From: an uncultured Enorma sp.
GTDB lineage: Bacteria; Actinomycetota; Coriobacteriia; Coriobacteriales; Coriobacteriaceae
Assembly: GCA_905210055.1 (NCBI GenBank)
Contig: CAJLVH010000044.1
Location: 1-12,460 of the forward strand
Length of the DNA stretch: 12,460 bases
Reading direction: 5' to 3'
This document shows positions 6,593-12,460 of the stretch, in pieces. Position 1 is the first letter of the stretch; the number at the start of each line of letters is the position of its first letter. Position numbers and translations under genes: made by a program. A model generated the notes under the pieces. The model had not been told where the DNA came from and searched no databases. It worked only from the letters and a program-made list of their open reading frames with translations.

Positions 6593-7543
6593 TTAGCTGC
6601 GAACCTTCTGGGCGATACGATCCGTGAGCGTCATCTTCTCCGCACGGTTCTTGCCCCAGAAGATGACGGCGACCATGCCCGGTCCCACGTGGGCGCCGAT
6701 CGTCGGGCCCACCGCGCCGCGGATGATCGTGAGGTCGGCGCAACCGTCTTCCTTGCGAATCGCAGATTCAAGCCAGTCCGCATCCTTCTCGGCATCGGAG
6801 GAAACGATGGTCATCGGCATGGAGGGATCGAGGACATAATTCTCCTTGAACGCCTTCGCGAGCCCCTTGAGCGCCTTCTTGCGGCCACGGCTCACGCCCG
6901 TAAGCGTGAGCGATCCCGCGAGGTCGAAGGAAAGGCTCGCCTTGATGTCGAGCTTGCTCGAAATCTGCGCGGCAGCCGGCGGGATGCGTCCACCCGCGGC
7001 GAGGGAATCGAGGCTGTCGAGCGTGAAGTAGCCGTGCACGTAGGTCTTCGCCTCGTCCGCCCACTTCGCGAGCTGCGCCGCCGTGAGGCCGGCCGCGCGC
7101 TGGCGGATGGCCTCGAGCGCCAGGAGCTCGCCGCACGAACTGGGCAGCGCATTGTCCACCACGTAAAGCTCGAAATCCGGATACTTCTCGCGCACCTCGT
7201 CGGCTGCGATGCACGCATGCTCGTAGCTCGAGGAGAGTGCAGAGGTGAACGCGAGGTACACCGTGGGCGTGCCCTCTTCGGCGCACTCAGTGAAGTACTC
7301 AAGGTAGCGGCCGACGGAGATCGCCGCCGTCGACGCCTTCACGCCGGAACGGATCTGGTCGTAGAACCATTTCGGGGTCATGGACGTCCAGATATCGTCC
7401 GCTCGCTCTTCGCCGTCCAAGATGAAGGGAAAGCCGAGGATGTCGATATCGAGCGTCGCCGCGATCTCGGGCGTGAAATCGCAGCAGGTATCGACCGCGA
7501 TACGGCAGCGGTGCGCATACCCCTCTGTTGCAGCGGTGGTCAT
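6593..7543 (-). CDS. DegV family fatty-acid-binding protein
   Basis: DegV proteins are cytosolic carriers that bind a fatty acid between two alpha/beta domains. In Gram-positives they can act as FakB partners presenting fatty acids to the FakA kinase. The 316-residue length is normal to slightly long. Typical elements in order are RIAVDTCCDFTPEI (13-26), LAFTSALSSSYEHA (97-110), VVDNALPSSCGELLA (128-142), LDSLAAGGRIPP (168-179), the KLDIKASLSF strand (197-206) and GAHVGPGMVAVIFWG (283-297). The start at 7543 is preferred because GAAAGG lies about 10 bases upstream. The in-frame ATG at 7579 lies inside the hpf terminator stem and has no ribosome site. No fakA-like gene is in the window. The distance to the hpf terminator leaves no room for its own promoter downstream of it. 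Which lipid is bound is unknown. Confidence 0.93.
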   Translation of the reverse strand: MTTAATEGYAHRCRIAVDTCCDFTPEIAATLDIDILGFPFILDGEERADDIWTSMTPKWFYDQIRSGVKASTAAISVGRYLEYFTECAEEGTPTVYLAFTSALSSSYEHACIAADEVREKYPDFELYVVDNALPSSCGELLALEAIRQRAAGLTAAQLAKWADEAKTYVHGYFTLDSLDSLAAGGRIPPAAAQISSKLDIKASLSFDLAGSLTLTGVSRGRKKALKGLAKAFKENYVLDPSMPMTIVSSDAEKDADWLESAIRKEDGCADLTIIRGAVGPTIGAHVGPGMVAVIFWGKNRAEKMTLTDRIAQKVRS

Positions 7544-7561
7544 CAGCCAATTGCCTTTCTC

Positions 7562-7592
7562 AAAAAAGCGGCCACCCACATGGATGGCCGCT
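7562..7592 (-). terminator. Rho-independent terminator between hpf and degV
   Basis: On the - strand AGCGGCCA (7592-7585) pairs with TGGCCGCT (7574-7567) around a 10-base loop, followed by a run of six T (7567-7562). This is a canonical intrinsic terminator about 30 bases after the hpf stop. Its T-run ends just 18 bases before the degV start codon, so it could also act as an attenuator for degV. Confidence 0.9.
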
Positions 7593-7620
7593 CGCCTACA
7601 TGCACGCAGTAGACCGTATT

Positions 7621-8205
7621 TTACTCGTCAAGCGACTCTATTTTGGGCTTGATGATGCCATATCCACCATTCTTACGGTGATAAACCACATTGATGAGGC
7701 CGGTCGTGGCGTTTTCAAACACATAGAAGTCGTGTCCCAGAAGATCCGTCTGCACGAGCGCCTGCTCTTCGGTCATCGGCGTGATCTCGATAACCTTCTC
7801 GCGAACGAGCTGGTTGTCCTCTTCCTCCGGGATGAGGAGGTCGGCCAGGTCCTCGACGCGCGGCGCCGGCGCGACCTCGGCGGCAGAGGGACCCTGCTGG
7901 CGGTTATCGACGACTTTCGTCTTGAATTTACGAAGTTGGCGCGTCACCTTGTCCGCCGCGATATCGATCGCGGCATACATGTCTGCACCGTGCTCCGCCA
8001 CGCGGATGACCGAACCTCTCGCGCGAACCGTGACCTCGACGATCGCGGGCTCGGCGATGGAGGGGTTCTTCTCGTAGCGGAGCACGACGTCGCACGTCAT
8101 GGGCTCGATGTCGAACACCTTGAGCGCTTCGCCGATCTTCTCTTCAACATGCGAGCGCAGGGCATCGGTTACCGTGGTCTTTCGGCCGGAAACCTTGATA
8201 TCCAT
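7621..8205 (-). CDS. hpf: Ribosome hibernation promoting factor, long form (HPF/YfiA)
   Basis: Long HPF binds the 30S decoding region in stationary phase or starvation and dimerises 70S ribosomes into inactive 100S particles. The 194-residue protein has both expected parts. An S30AE domain spans about 1-98, starting MDIKVSGRKTTVTDALRSHV. A flexible linker runs over 99-133. The C-terminal dimerisation domain at 134-191 has the signature LLGHDFYVFENATTGLINVV and ends YGIIKPK. The start ATG at 8205 is chosen because AGGAG lies five bases before it. A GTG two codons further upstream would overlap that ribosome site. A strong terminator follows about 30 bases after the stop. Expression as its own transcript, with some read-through into degV, is likely. 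No clear promoter boxes could be picked in the 180 bases upstream. Confidence 0.96.
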   Translation of the reverse strand: MDIKVSGRKTTVTDALRSHVEEKIGEALKVFDIEPMTCDVVLRYEKNPSIAEPAIVEVTVRARGSVIRVAEHGADMYAAIDIAADKVTRQLRKFKTKVVDNRQQGPSAAEVAPAPRVEDLADLLIPEEEDNQLVREKVIEITPMTEEQALVQTDLLGHDFYVFENATTGLINVVYHRKNGGYGIIKPKIESLDE

Positions 8206-8339
8206 AAGCACTCCTATCTAGCCGGGAACAGTACGTACCGTGTTTGTACCCAAACTCAGGAGATGCATGACGCACGCGCGCAAGAGAACGCGCTCGCGCC
8301 GTTTGTCGAAATGAGACCACCGTCGGCCGAAACCCCGAA

Positions 8340-8381
8340 GCGATGCGCTCAAGACAGATGGATCAAAGTTGAGCGATTCGC
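8340..8381 (-). terminator. Imperfect hairpin just after the solute-binding protein gene
   Basis: GCGATGCGCTCAA (8340-8352) and TTGAGCGATTCGC (8369-8381) are inverse complements at 11 of 13 positions around a 16-base loop. It begins a few bases after the stop codon on the - strand, where a terminator is expected, but no T-run follows. It may instead be a 3' stabilising structure. Confidence 0.4.
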
Positions 8382-8387
8382 AATGTC

Positions 8388-9320
8388 CTAGTAGTCGTTG
8401 ATGTCGCTGTGGTCTTCCTCGCCGGCTTCGGTATCTTCGTCCGAAGATCCGGACTCCTCGGCAATGGTGACACCCGAGATGAGCTCACTCGACAGGTTAA
8501 GCGGAAGGTCGCCATACCACATCACGTGGATCGCATCGAGCGTGCCGTCGCCCGACATCTCGTCAAGCGCCGCACCCACCGCATCGGAAAGCTCGGTTGC
8601 CGAGGAGTCGTAAGCGATGCCATAGGATGTTGAGGCGCTGATCGTGCCCGCGAAGTAGACGCCCTCGTACGTGCGAGCCAGGTATGCGCCGGCCGTCGCG
8701 TCGCACGCAACGTAGTCGACCTCGCCGGCGGCGAGCGCGTCGAAGCAGTCGTTCACGGTATCGTAGGTGCTATCGGTGGCGATCCCTATGCGCGCGAGCG
8801 CCTCCTGTGATGCCTTTCCTCCCTGCACGCCGATTGTTGCCTGCGCGAGGTCGTCGGCGGTAAGGGCTTCCGAGGAACTCCCCCCTATTCCGAAAATCGC
8901 CGTGGCATTCTGCAGATACTCGCCGAGCACCACGATGCCGTCCGACTGGTCGCGCGCGGTCGCGCCCAGATAGATATCCGCCTCACCGGATTCGATCGCG
9001 TCTTGCGGAGAGACCGAATGGACGATGGCGAGCTTGAGACCGAGGGAGTCGGCAAGCTCCGAGGCGACATCGATGGTGTACCCCACGTAGTAGCCGTCCT
9101 CGTCGATCATCACCTGCGGCAAGTCGCCCGTATCGAGTGCGACGGTAAGGGTTCCCGGCTGAACGAGCAGTGCGTCATCGACCACCTGCTCGGGCGTCTC
9201 CTCTTCCGCCTCGGAAAGCGGGGGCGTGCCGAACGAGCACCCGCCAAGCACGCACGCGAGCACCGCAACCATAAGACCGGCCGCGCCGCGCTGCAGCCAT
9301 CCCTTCAATCCGTCCGTCAT
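8388..9320 (-). CDS. Orphan solute-binding lipoprotein (SBP_bac_3 / polar amino-acid type)
   Basis: The product is a 310-residue extracytoplasmic lipoprotein. A hydrophobic signal segment at 12-27 ends in the lipobox VLGGC, with Cys28 as the lipidated residue. An acidic linker (36-50) is followed by a family-3 periplasmic-binding fold at about 55-273. Within it, GTLTVALDTGDLPQVM and GYTIDVASELADSLGLKL mark the start of lobe 1, EADIYLGATARDQ the first cleft strand, and ATIGVQGG and VDYVACDATAGAYLA lobe 2. The C-terminus has an acidic, Ser-rich tail after residue 288. Such proteins capture amino acids or related anions for ABC importers, but no permease or ATPase gene is next to it. It may serve a transporter encoded elsewhere or act as a sensor. 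AGGTGG lies seven bases before the ATG. The ligand cannot be told from sequence. Confidence 0.9.
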   Translation of the reverse strand: MTDGLKGWLQRGAAGLMVAVLACVLGGCSFGTPPLSEAEEETPEQVVDDALLVQPGTLTVALDTGDLPQVMIDEDGYYVGYTIDVASELADSLGLKLAIVHSVSPQDAIESGEADIYLGATARDQSDGIVVLGEYLQNATAIFGIGGSSSEALTADDLAQATIGVQGGKASQEALARIGIATDSTYDTVNDCFDALAAGEVDYVACDATAGAYLARTYEGVYFAGTISASTSYGIAYDSSATELSDAVGAALDEMSGDGTLDAIHVMWYGDLPLNLSSELISGVTIAEESGSSDEDTEAGEEDHSDINDY

Positions 9321-9555
9321 GAACCGACCACCTTGCTACCATGGCGCCGCGAGGCACCGACTACGTCTGCTCCGCTGCGCGAACGCGAGCGGTGAATATG
9401 CGTTGTCCCCCAGCTGACCTGGTCTTTTCCCCCACACCTGCGCACTGGAGCGTTTGCTCGGCCGCCGCAGCGGCGTCACGACTTGCCCGCTCGCCCGCGG
9501 GGCGGAATACCCCTGGCAACGGACGGTGCGACTTACCTCTAGGACGCGCCATGAT

Positions 9556-9578
9556 CGCGCATGCGCGCACGCATGCAC
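9556..9578. repeat. 23-base alternating purine-pyrimidine tract
   Basis: The tract starts CGCGCATGCGCG and continues CACGCATGCAC without a break in purine-pyrimidine alternation. Such DNA can adopt left-handed Z-form under negative supercoiling. It contains two copies of GCATGC. A role is not shown and the tract could arise by chance in GC-rich DNA. Confidence 0.5.
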
Positions 9579-9616
9579 TTACGTGGGTCCTTTCGACCGC
9601 GTCTGTCTTGGACTAG

Positions 9617-9632
9617 GATGCGCGAGCGCATC
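9617..9632. promoter_or_regulatory. Palindrome, possible operator
   Basis: GATGCGC-GA-GCGCATC has perfect 7-base arms with a 2-base centre. It lies about 175 bases upstream of the reductase start in the divergent intergenic region. The tight symmetry fits a dimeric regulator site better than an RNA hairpin, but no regulator gene is in the window, so the call is tentative. Confidence 0.3.
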
Positions 9633-9760
9633 GGCAACCACAGCCTGAGGGGACGCGTTTTAGTATACAACACGTTCGCGAGCTGCGAGAAGTTGAGCAC
9701 AGGGCGATATCTTCGTTGTAACCTGCGAAATCTTGCAGCGGTTCTGTCGGCACTGGGGAT

Positions 9761-9766
9761 TACAAT
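9761..9766 (+). promoter_or_regulatory. Possible -10 box of the acid-sugar operon
   Basis: TACAAT matches the -10 consensus at five of six positions and lies 39 bases before the reductase start codon. No convincing -35 box sits 16-18 bases upstream (TTGCAG at 9733-9738 is 22 bases away). It could therefore be an activator-dependent promoter or a chance match. Confidence 0.3.
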
Positions 9767-9805
9767 GAAGGCAACATATCGGCTGCTTCGAGAACGGGAG
9801 CCATC

Positions 9806-10696
9806 ATGAAGCAGGTAGGGTTCATCGGCCTAGGCATCATGGGAAAGCCCATGGTGAAGAATCTCTTGAAGGCCGGTTGCGCCGTGATGGTGTCCGACCT
9901 GAACCAAGCTGCGGTCGATGAGCTCGTAGAGACGGGCGCCACCTCGGGCAGCTACGCCCAGATCGGCGCAGTCTGCGACATCGTGTTCACCATGCTCCCC
10001 AACGGCGACATCGTGCAGTCCGTGCTCTTCGGCGAAGACGGCGTCGCCTCGGCGCTCACAGCGGGCAAGATCGTCTGCGACATGTCGAGTGTGACCGCCA
10101 CGCAGAGCACGACCTGCTACGAGAAGCTCAAGGCACTCGGCGTCGGCTTCATGGACGCGCCCGTCTCCGGCGGCGAGCCGGGAGCGGTCGAGGGCACGCT
10201 CGCCATCATGTGCGGCGGCGATGCAGATGTATTCGAGGCGCTCCAACCCTATTTCGACGTCATGGGGTCGAGCGCGCTGCTCGTGGGACCCAGCGGCAGC
10301 GGCAGCGTTTGCAAGCTCGCCAACCAGATCATCGTCAACCTGAATATCTGCGCCGTGTCTGAAGCGCTGGTGCTCGCTACCAAGGCGGGCGCCGATCCCC
10401 TGAAGGTCTACCAAGCCATTCGCGGAGGACTCGCCGGCAGCGCCGTGCTCGACGCGAAGGCGCCCATGATGTGCGCGCGCGATTTCAAGCCGGGCGGGAA
10501 GATCTCCATCAATCACAAGGACATCAAGAACGTGCTCGCGACCGCCCACGAGATCGACGTGCCCCTGCCCTTCACCGCGCAGCTCTTCGAGGTGCAGCAG
10601 GCGCTCAAGGCACACGGCCATATGGACGACGACCACGGCGGGTACGTGCGGTACTTCGAGGCGCTCGCCGGCGTCGAGGTGAAAAGCAACCGGTAG
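9806..10696 (+). CDS. GarR-like 2-hydroxy-3-oxopropionate reductase / beta-hydroxyacid dehydrogenase
   Basis: The 296-residue product is a full-length 3-HIBADH-family enzyme. The NAD(P) loop GLGIMG is at 8-13 and the substrate loop DAPVSGGEPGA at 117-127. VCKLANQ holds catalytic Lys170 and Asn173, and NHKDIKN is at 236-242. The C-terminal region (KPGGKISINHKDIKN, then DVPLPFTAQ and GHMDDDHGGYVRYFE) closely follows tartronate-semialdehyde reductase GarR, which makes D-glycerate from 2-hydroxy-3-oxopropionate. The pairing with a DUF1537 kinase 69 bases downstream also fits LtnD-type dehydrogenases that oxidise four-carbon sugar acids at C2. Start is supported by GGGAG five bases upstream. The protein lacks the His/Cys tail of its paralogue at 5349-6431. 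Family is certain, substrate is not. Confidence 0.93.
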   Translation: MKQVGFIGLGIMGKPMVKNLLKAGCAVMVSDLNQAAVDELVETGATSGSYAQIGAVCDIVFTMLPNGDIVQSVLFGEDGVASALTAGKIVCDMSSVTATQSTTCYEKLKALGVGFMDAPVSGGEPGAVEGTLAIMCGGDADVFEALQPYFDVMGSSALLVGPSGSGSVCKLANQIIVNLNICAVSEALVLATKAGADPLKVYQAIRGGLAGSAVLDAKAPMMCARDFKPGGKISINHKDIKNVLATAHEIDVPLPFTAQLFEVQQALKAHGHMDDDHGGYVRYFEALAGVEVKSNR

Positions 10697-10765
10697 CGCG
10701 CGGCAAGCCGTTGTCGATAGCACACCGCTCGGCGTGAACGCCCCCATCCGATACGAGGAGACACG

Positions 10766-12214
10766 ATGATCATGCCCGTTCAGCCCCTTCAGCCCCTTCC
10801 CGTTGAAGTCCTCGATTCCTATCCTGCCGTCGACGAGGCGGCGGTCGACGCGCTCCTCGCGCAGGAGATCGCAAAGGACCCGCATAAGATCGTCGTGCTC
10901 GACGACGACCCAACCGGCGTCCAGACAGTTCACGACGTCTCGGTCTACACGGATTGGAGCCCAGAAAGCATACGGACGGGCTTTACCGAGGAAGGCAAGC
11001 TGTTCTACATCCTCACGAACAGCCGTGGCATGACACGAGACGAGACCACCGCAGTGCACCGTAAGATCGGCGCACGAATCGCGAGCGTCGCGCGCGAGGC
11101 CGCCACGCCCTACGTCATCATGAGCCGCAGCGACTCCACGTTGCGCGGCCATTACCCACTTGAAACGGAGCTGCTGCGCGAAGCTATGGAAGCCGATGGC
11201 CTCACCGTCGACGGCGAAGTCATGTGCCCGTTCTTCAAGGAGGGCGGCCGTTTCACCATCGGCGACGTCCATTACGTGCAGCAGGGCGGCCAGCTCGTGC
11301 CCGCAGCGAAAACGGAGTTCGCGCTCGACAAGACCTTCGGCTACACCCATTCCTCGATCCCCGAGTACATCGAGGAGAAGACCGACGGGCACTTCCGTGC
11401 CGAAGACGTCGTGTGCATCTCCCTCGACGACCTGCGCTCCTGCGACGTCGACCGCATCGAGCGCCAGCTGCTCGACGTGACGGGCTTCAACAAGGTCTGC
11501 GTGAACGCGATCGACTATTGCGACATCAAGGTCTTCGCGGTGGCGCTCTACCGTGCTATGGCACAGGGGAAGACGTTCCTATTCCGCACGGCGGCGGGCC
11601 TAGTCAAGGTGCTGGGCGGGGTATCGGACATTCCCCTGCTTACCCGCGAGGACATGGTGACCACCGAAACCCAAAACGGCGGGATCGTGGTGGTAGGCAG
11701 CCATACGCAGAAAACGACCGCGCAGCTGGAAGAGCTCCTGCAACTTGATTGCACGGTTCCCGTCGCGTTCAACTCCGACCTCGTGCTTCAGGGCGACGAC
11801 GCGTTCTATGCGGAAGTCGCTCGCTGCGTGGCACTCGAGGAAGAGGTCGTCCGCGCCGGAAAGGTCGCGGTGTGCTTCACGCGTCGCGAGCTGCTCGAGG
11901 TGCCGAACGACACGAAGGAAAGCGCACTTTTGCGCAGCGTGAAGATCAGCGACGGCGTGCAGCGGCTCGTGGGTCAGCTCGGCGTCGCGCCCGCGTTCGT
12001 GATCGCAAAGGGCGGTATCACGTCGAGCGACGTGGGCACGAAGGCGCTCGGCGTGAAGCGCGCAAACGTGCTCGGGCAGATTCAACCGGGAATCCCTGTA
12101 TGGCAGACGGGCGCGGAAAGCCGCTTCCCCGGTATGCCCTATGTCATCTTCCCAGGTAACACCGGCGACGAAACGACGTTGCGTCGCGCCGTGGAGATCC
12201 TCACCGCGAAGTAG
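10766..12214 (+). CDS. Four-carbon acid sugar kinase family protein (DUF1537, OtnK/DtnK-like)
   Basis: DUF1537 proteins phosphorylate four-carbon sugar acids such as 3-oxo-tetronates or D-threonate, preparing them for aldol or decarboxylative cleavage. The 482-residue protein carries the family landmarks. DDDPTGVQTV (46-55) stands where classical members have a DDFTG-type motif. SRSDSTLRGHYP is at 120-131, FFKEGGRFTIGDVHYV at 156-171, VVGSHTQKTTAQL at 309-321, AKGGITSSD at 414-422 and FPGNTGDE at 462-469. The last two form the nucleotide-binding C-terminal domain. It has about 40 residues before the first strand, longer than classical OtnK. GAGGAG five bases upstream supports ATG 10766 over ATG 10772. 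It is 69 bases after the GarR-like gene, with no terminator between, so the two form an operon. The aldolase expected in such pathways is not in the window. Confidence 0.92.
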   Translation: MIMPVQPLQPLPVEVLDSYPAVDEAAVDALLAQEIAKDPHKIVVLDDDPTGVQTVHDVSVYTDWSPESIRTGFTEEGKLFYILTNSRGMTRDETTAVHRKIGARIASVAREAATPYVIMSRSDSTLRGHYPLETELLREAMEADGLTVDGEVMCPFFKEGGRFTIGDVHYVQQGGQLVPAAKTEFALDKTFGYTHSSIPEYIEEKTDGHFRAEDVVCISLDDLRSCDVDRIERQLLDVTGFNKVCVNAIDYCDIKVFAVALYRAMAQGKTFLFRTAAGLVKVLGGVSDIPLLTREDMVTTETQNGGIVVVGSHTQKTTAQLEELLQLDCTVPVAFNSDLVLQGDDAFYAEVARCVALEEEVVRAGKVAVCFTRRELLEVPNDTKESALLRSVKISDGVQRLVGQLGVAPAFVIAKGGITSSDVGTKALGVKRANVLGQIQPGIPVWQTGAESRFPGMPYVIFPGNTGDETTLRRAVEILTAK

Positions 12215-12222
12215 CGCACCAT

Positions 12223-12309
12223 GAGGCGCAACGGATTCGCACACGTGCGATACGCCTCCAGCATCTGTGGTGGGCGGTCGTTAGGCAACGCGCGACCACC
12301 GGCTACCAC
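12223..12309. terminator. Inverted-repeat region between convergent genes, possible terminator
   Basis: Between the kinase stop and the convergent phosphoribosyltransferase stop there are two weak hairpins. One pairs GAGGCG (12223-12228) with CGCCTC (12253-12258), with CGCAC/GTGCG inside. The other pairs GGTCG (12276-12280) with CGACC (12293-12297), optionally extended by GTGGT/ACCAC. Neither has a T-run, so intrinsic termination is uncertain. Confidence 0.3.
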
Positions 12310-12460
12310 ACGCGCGCGAAGGCGAGCGCGTCGACGTGCGCGGCTCCGGCGGCGTGCAAGGCAGATGCGGCAGCGCGCATGGTCGCCCCGGTGGTGATCA
12401 CATCGTCGAGCAGCAAAAGACGCATGCCTGCGACCGGCTCCACCACCTCGTAGACATCGC
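12303..12460 (-). CDS. ComF-like phosphoribosyltransferase (C-terminal end, 5' part beyond the window)
   Basis: On the - strand an open frame runs from the window edge to a TAG at 12303-12305 and gives 51 residues. They contain LLLLDDVITTGATM, the 13-residue PRPP-binding signature of type I phosphoribosyltransferases. The following helix is Ala-rich and ends LAFARVW at the stop, the typical end of ComF/GntX-type proteins. In these proteins the PRTase domain follows an N-terminal zinc-ribbon. ComF is associated with DNA uptake in competent bacteria, but homologues occur widely without proven function. A purine PRTase is less likely because those usually continue well past this motif. The gene converges on the acid-sugar kinase with 88 bases between stops. 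Confidence 0.8.
   Translation of the reverse strand, partial: DVYEVVEPVAGMRLLLLDDVITTGATMRAAASALHAAGAAHVDALAFARVW

Larger units (their letters stand above)
9321..9805. other. 485-bp divergent intergenic region without a convincing gene
   Basis: This region separates the solute-binding lipoprotein (-) from the reductase gene (+) and must hold the promoters of both. Short open frames occur on both strands, but they lack ribosome sites, recognisable protein features or family similarity. No tRNA, SRP RNA or tmRNA signature was found. It contains a 23-base alternating purine-pyrimidine tract at 9556-9578, a palindrome at 9617-9632, and GTATAC with flanking A/T at 9663-9668. A -10-like TACAAT lies at 9761-9766. 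Nothing else is recognised. Confidence 0.6.

Noticed and set aside
7544..7579. Upstream in-frame ATG at 7579 as start of degV.
   Set aside because: It lies inside the stem-loop of the hpf terminator and lacks a ribosome site. ATG 7543 has GAAAGG at a suitable distance.
9395..9450. A CCAGGTCAG segment on the - strand recalling the bacterial SRP RNA.
   Set aside because: The invariant GGAAGGAAGCAG-type apical loop and the closing stem of SRP RNA are absent.
9341..9648. Short open frames (60-91 codons) in the 9321-9805 gap.
   Set aside because: No ribosome sites, and composition is Arg/Ala/Ser-rich as in random GC-rich DNA. They overlap in several frames with no recognisable domain.
1..12460. 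CRISPR arrays, insertion sequences, toxin-antitoxin or phage defence genes.
   Set aside because: No regularly spaced repeats, transposase motifs or recognisable defence proteins were found on either strand. The window looks like ordinary chromosomal sequence.

Overview
The window reads as a chromosomal segment of a high-GC Gram-positive bacterium. GC-rich third positions, Actinobacteria-like protein composition, clear AGGAG-type ribosome binding sites and a class II (Firmicutes-type) GalT with GalK fit a gut member of the Coriobacteriia (Collinsella-like). That placement is inferred from protein flavour and not proven. There is no transposase, integrase, phage gene or CRISPR array. Ten complete protein genes, two partial ones at the window edges and one tRNA are supported.

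Layout. (1) 1-2515, + strand: the end of galK overlaps galT, the Leloir galactose pair, followed by a long-stem hairpin. (2) 2659-2834, + strand: a promoter, tRNA-Thr(CGU) and a strong terminator. An 18-bp perfect inverted repeat at 2891-2958 then separates the + genes from the - genes that converge on it. (3) 6431-3030, - strand: a tightly packed four-gene run. It holds a beta-hydroxyacid dehydrogenase with an unusual His/Cys-rich C-terminal tail, a small three-helix membrane protein with a very basic tail, a HEAT-like soluble protein with an acidic tail, and a single-pass membrane protein with an acidic cytoplasmic arm and a SurA-N-like extracytoplasmic domain. The last three have no assigned function. 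(4) 8205-6593, - strand: hpf (long-form ribosome hibernation factor), a textbook terminator only 18 bases before the next start codon, then a DegV-family lipid-binding protein. A roughly 100-nt imperfect hairpin lies between degV and the four-gene run. (5) 9320-8388, - strand: an orphan solute-binding lipoprotein. (6) 9321-9805: a 485-bp divergent intergenic region without a convincing gene. (7) 9806-12214, + strand: a GarR-like reductase and a DUF1537 four-carbon acid-sugar kinase, forming an acid-sugar catabolic pair. (8) 12460-12303, - strand: the 3' end of a ComF-like phosphoribosyltransferase, convergent with the kinase.

How they work together. GalK and GalT carry galactose to UDP-galactose. 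The GarR-like reductase and the DUF1537 kinase probably oxidise or reduce and then phosphorylate a C3/C4 sugar acid, with the aldolase elsewhere. The - strand run from 6431 to 3030 is the least understood part and the best candidate for an undescribed envelope-associated module. The hpf-terminator-degV arrangement suggests that degV is fed by read-through.
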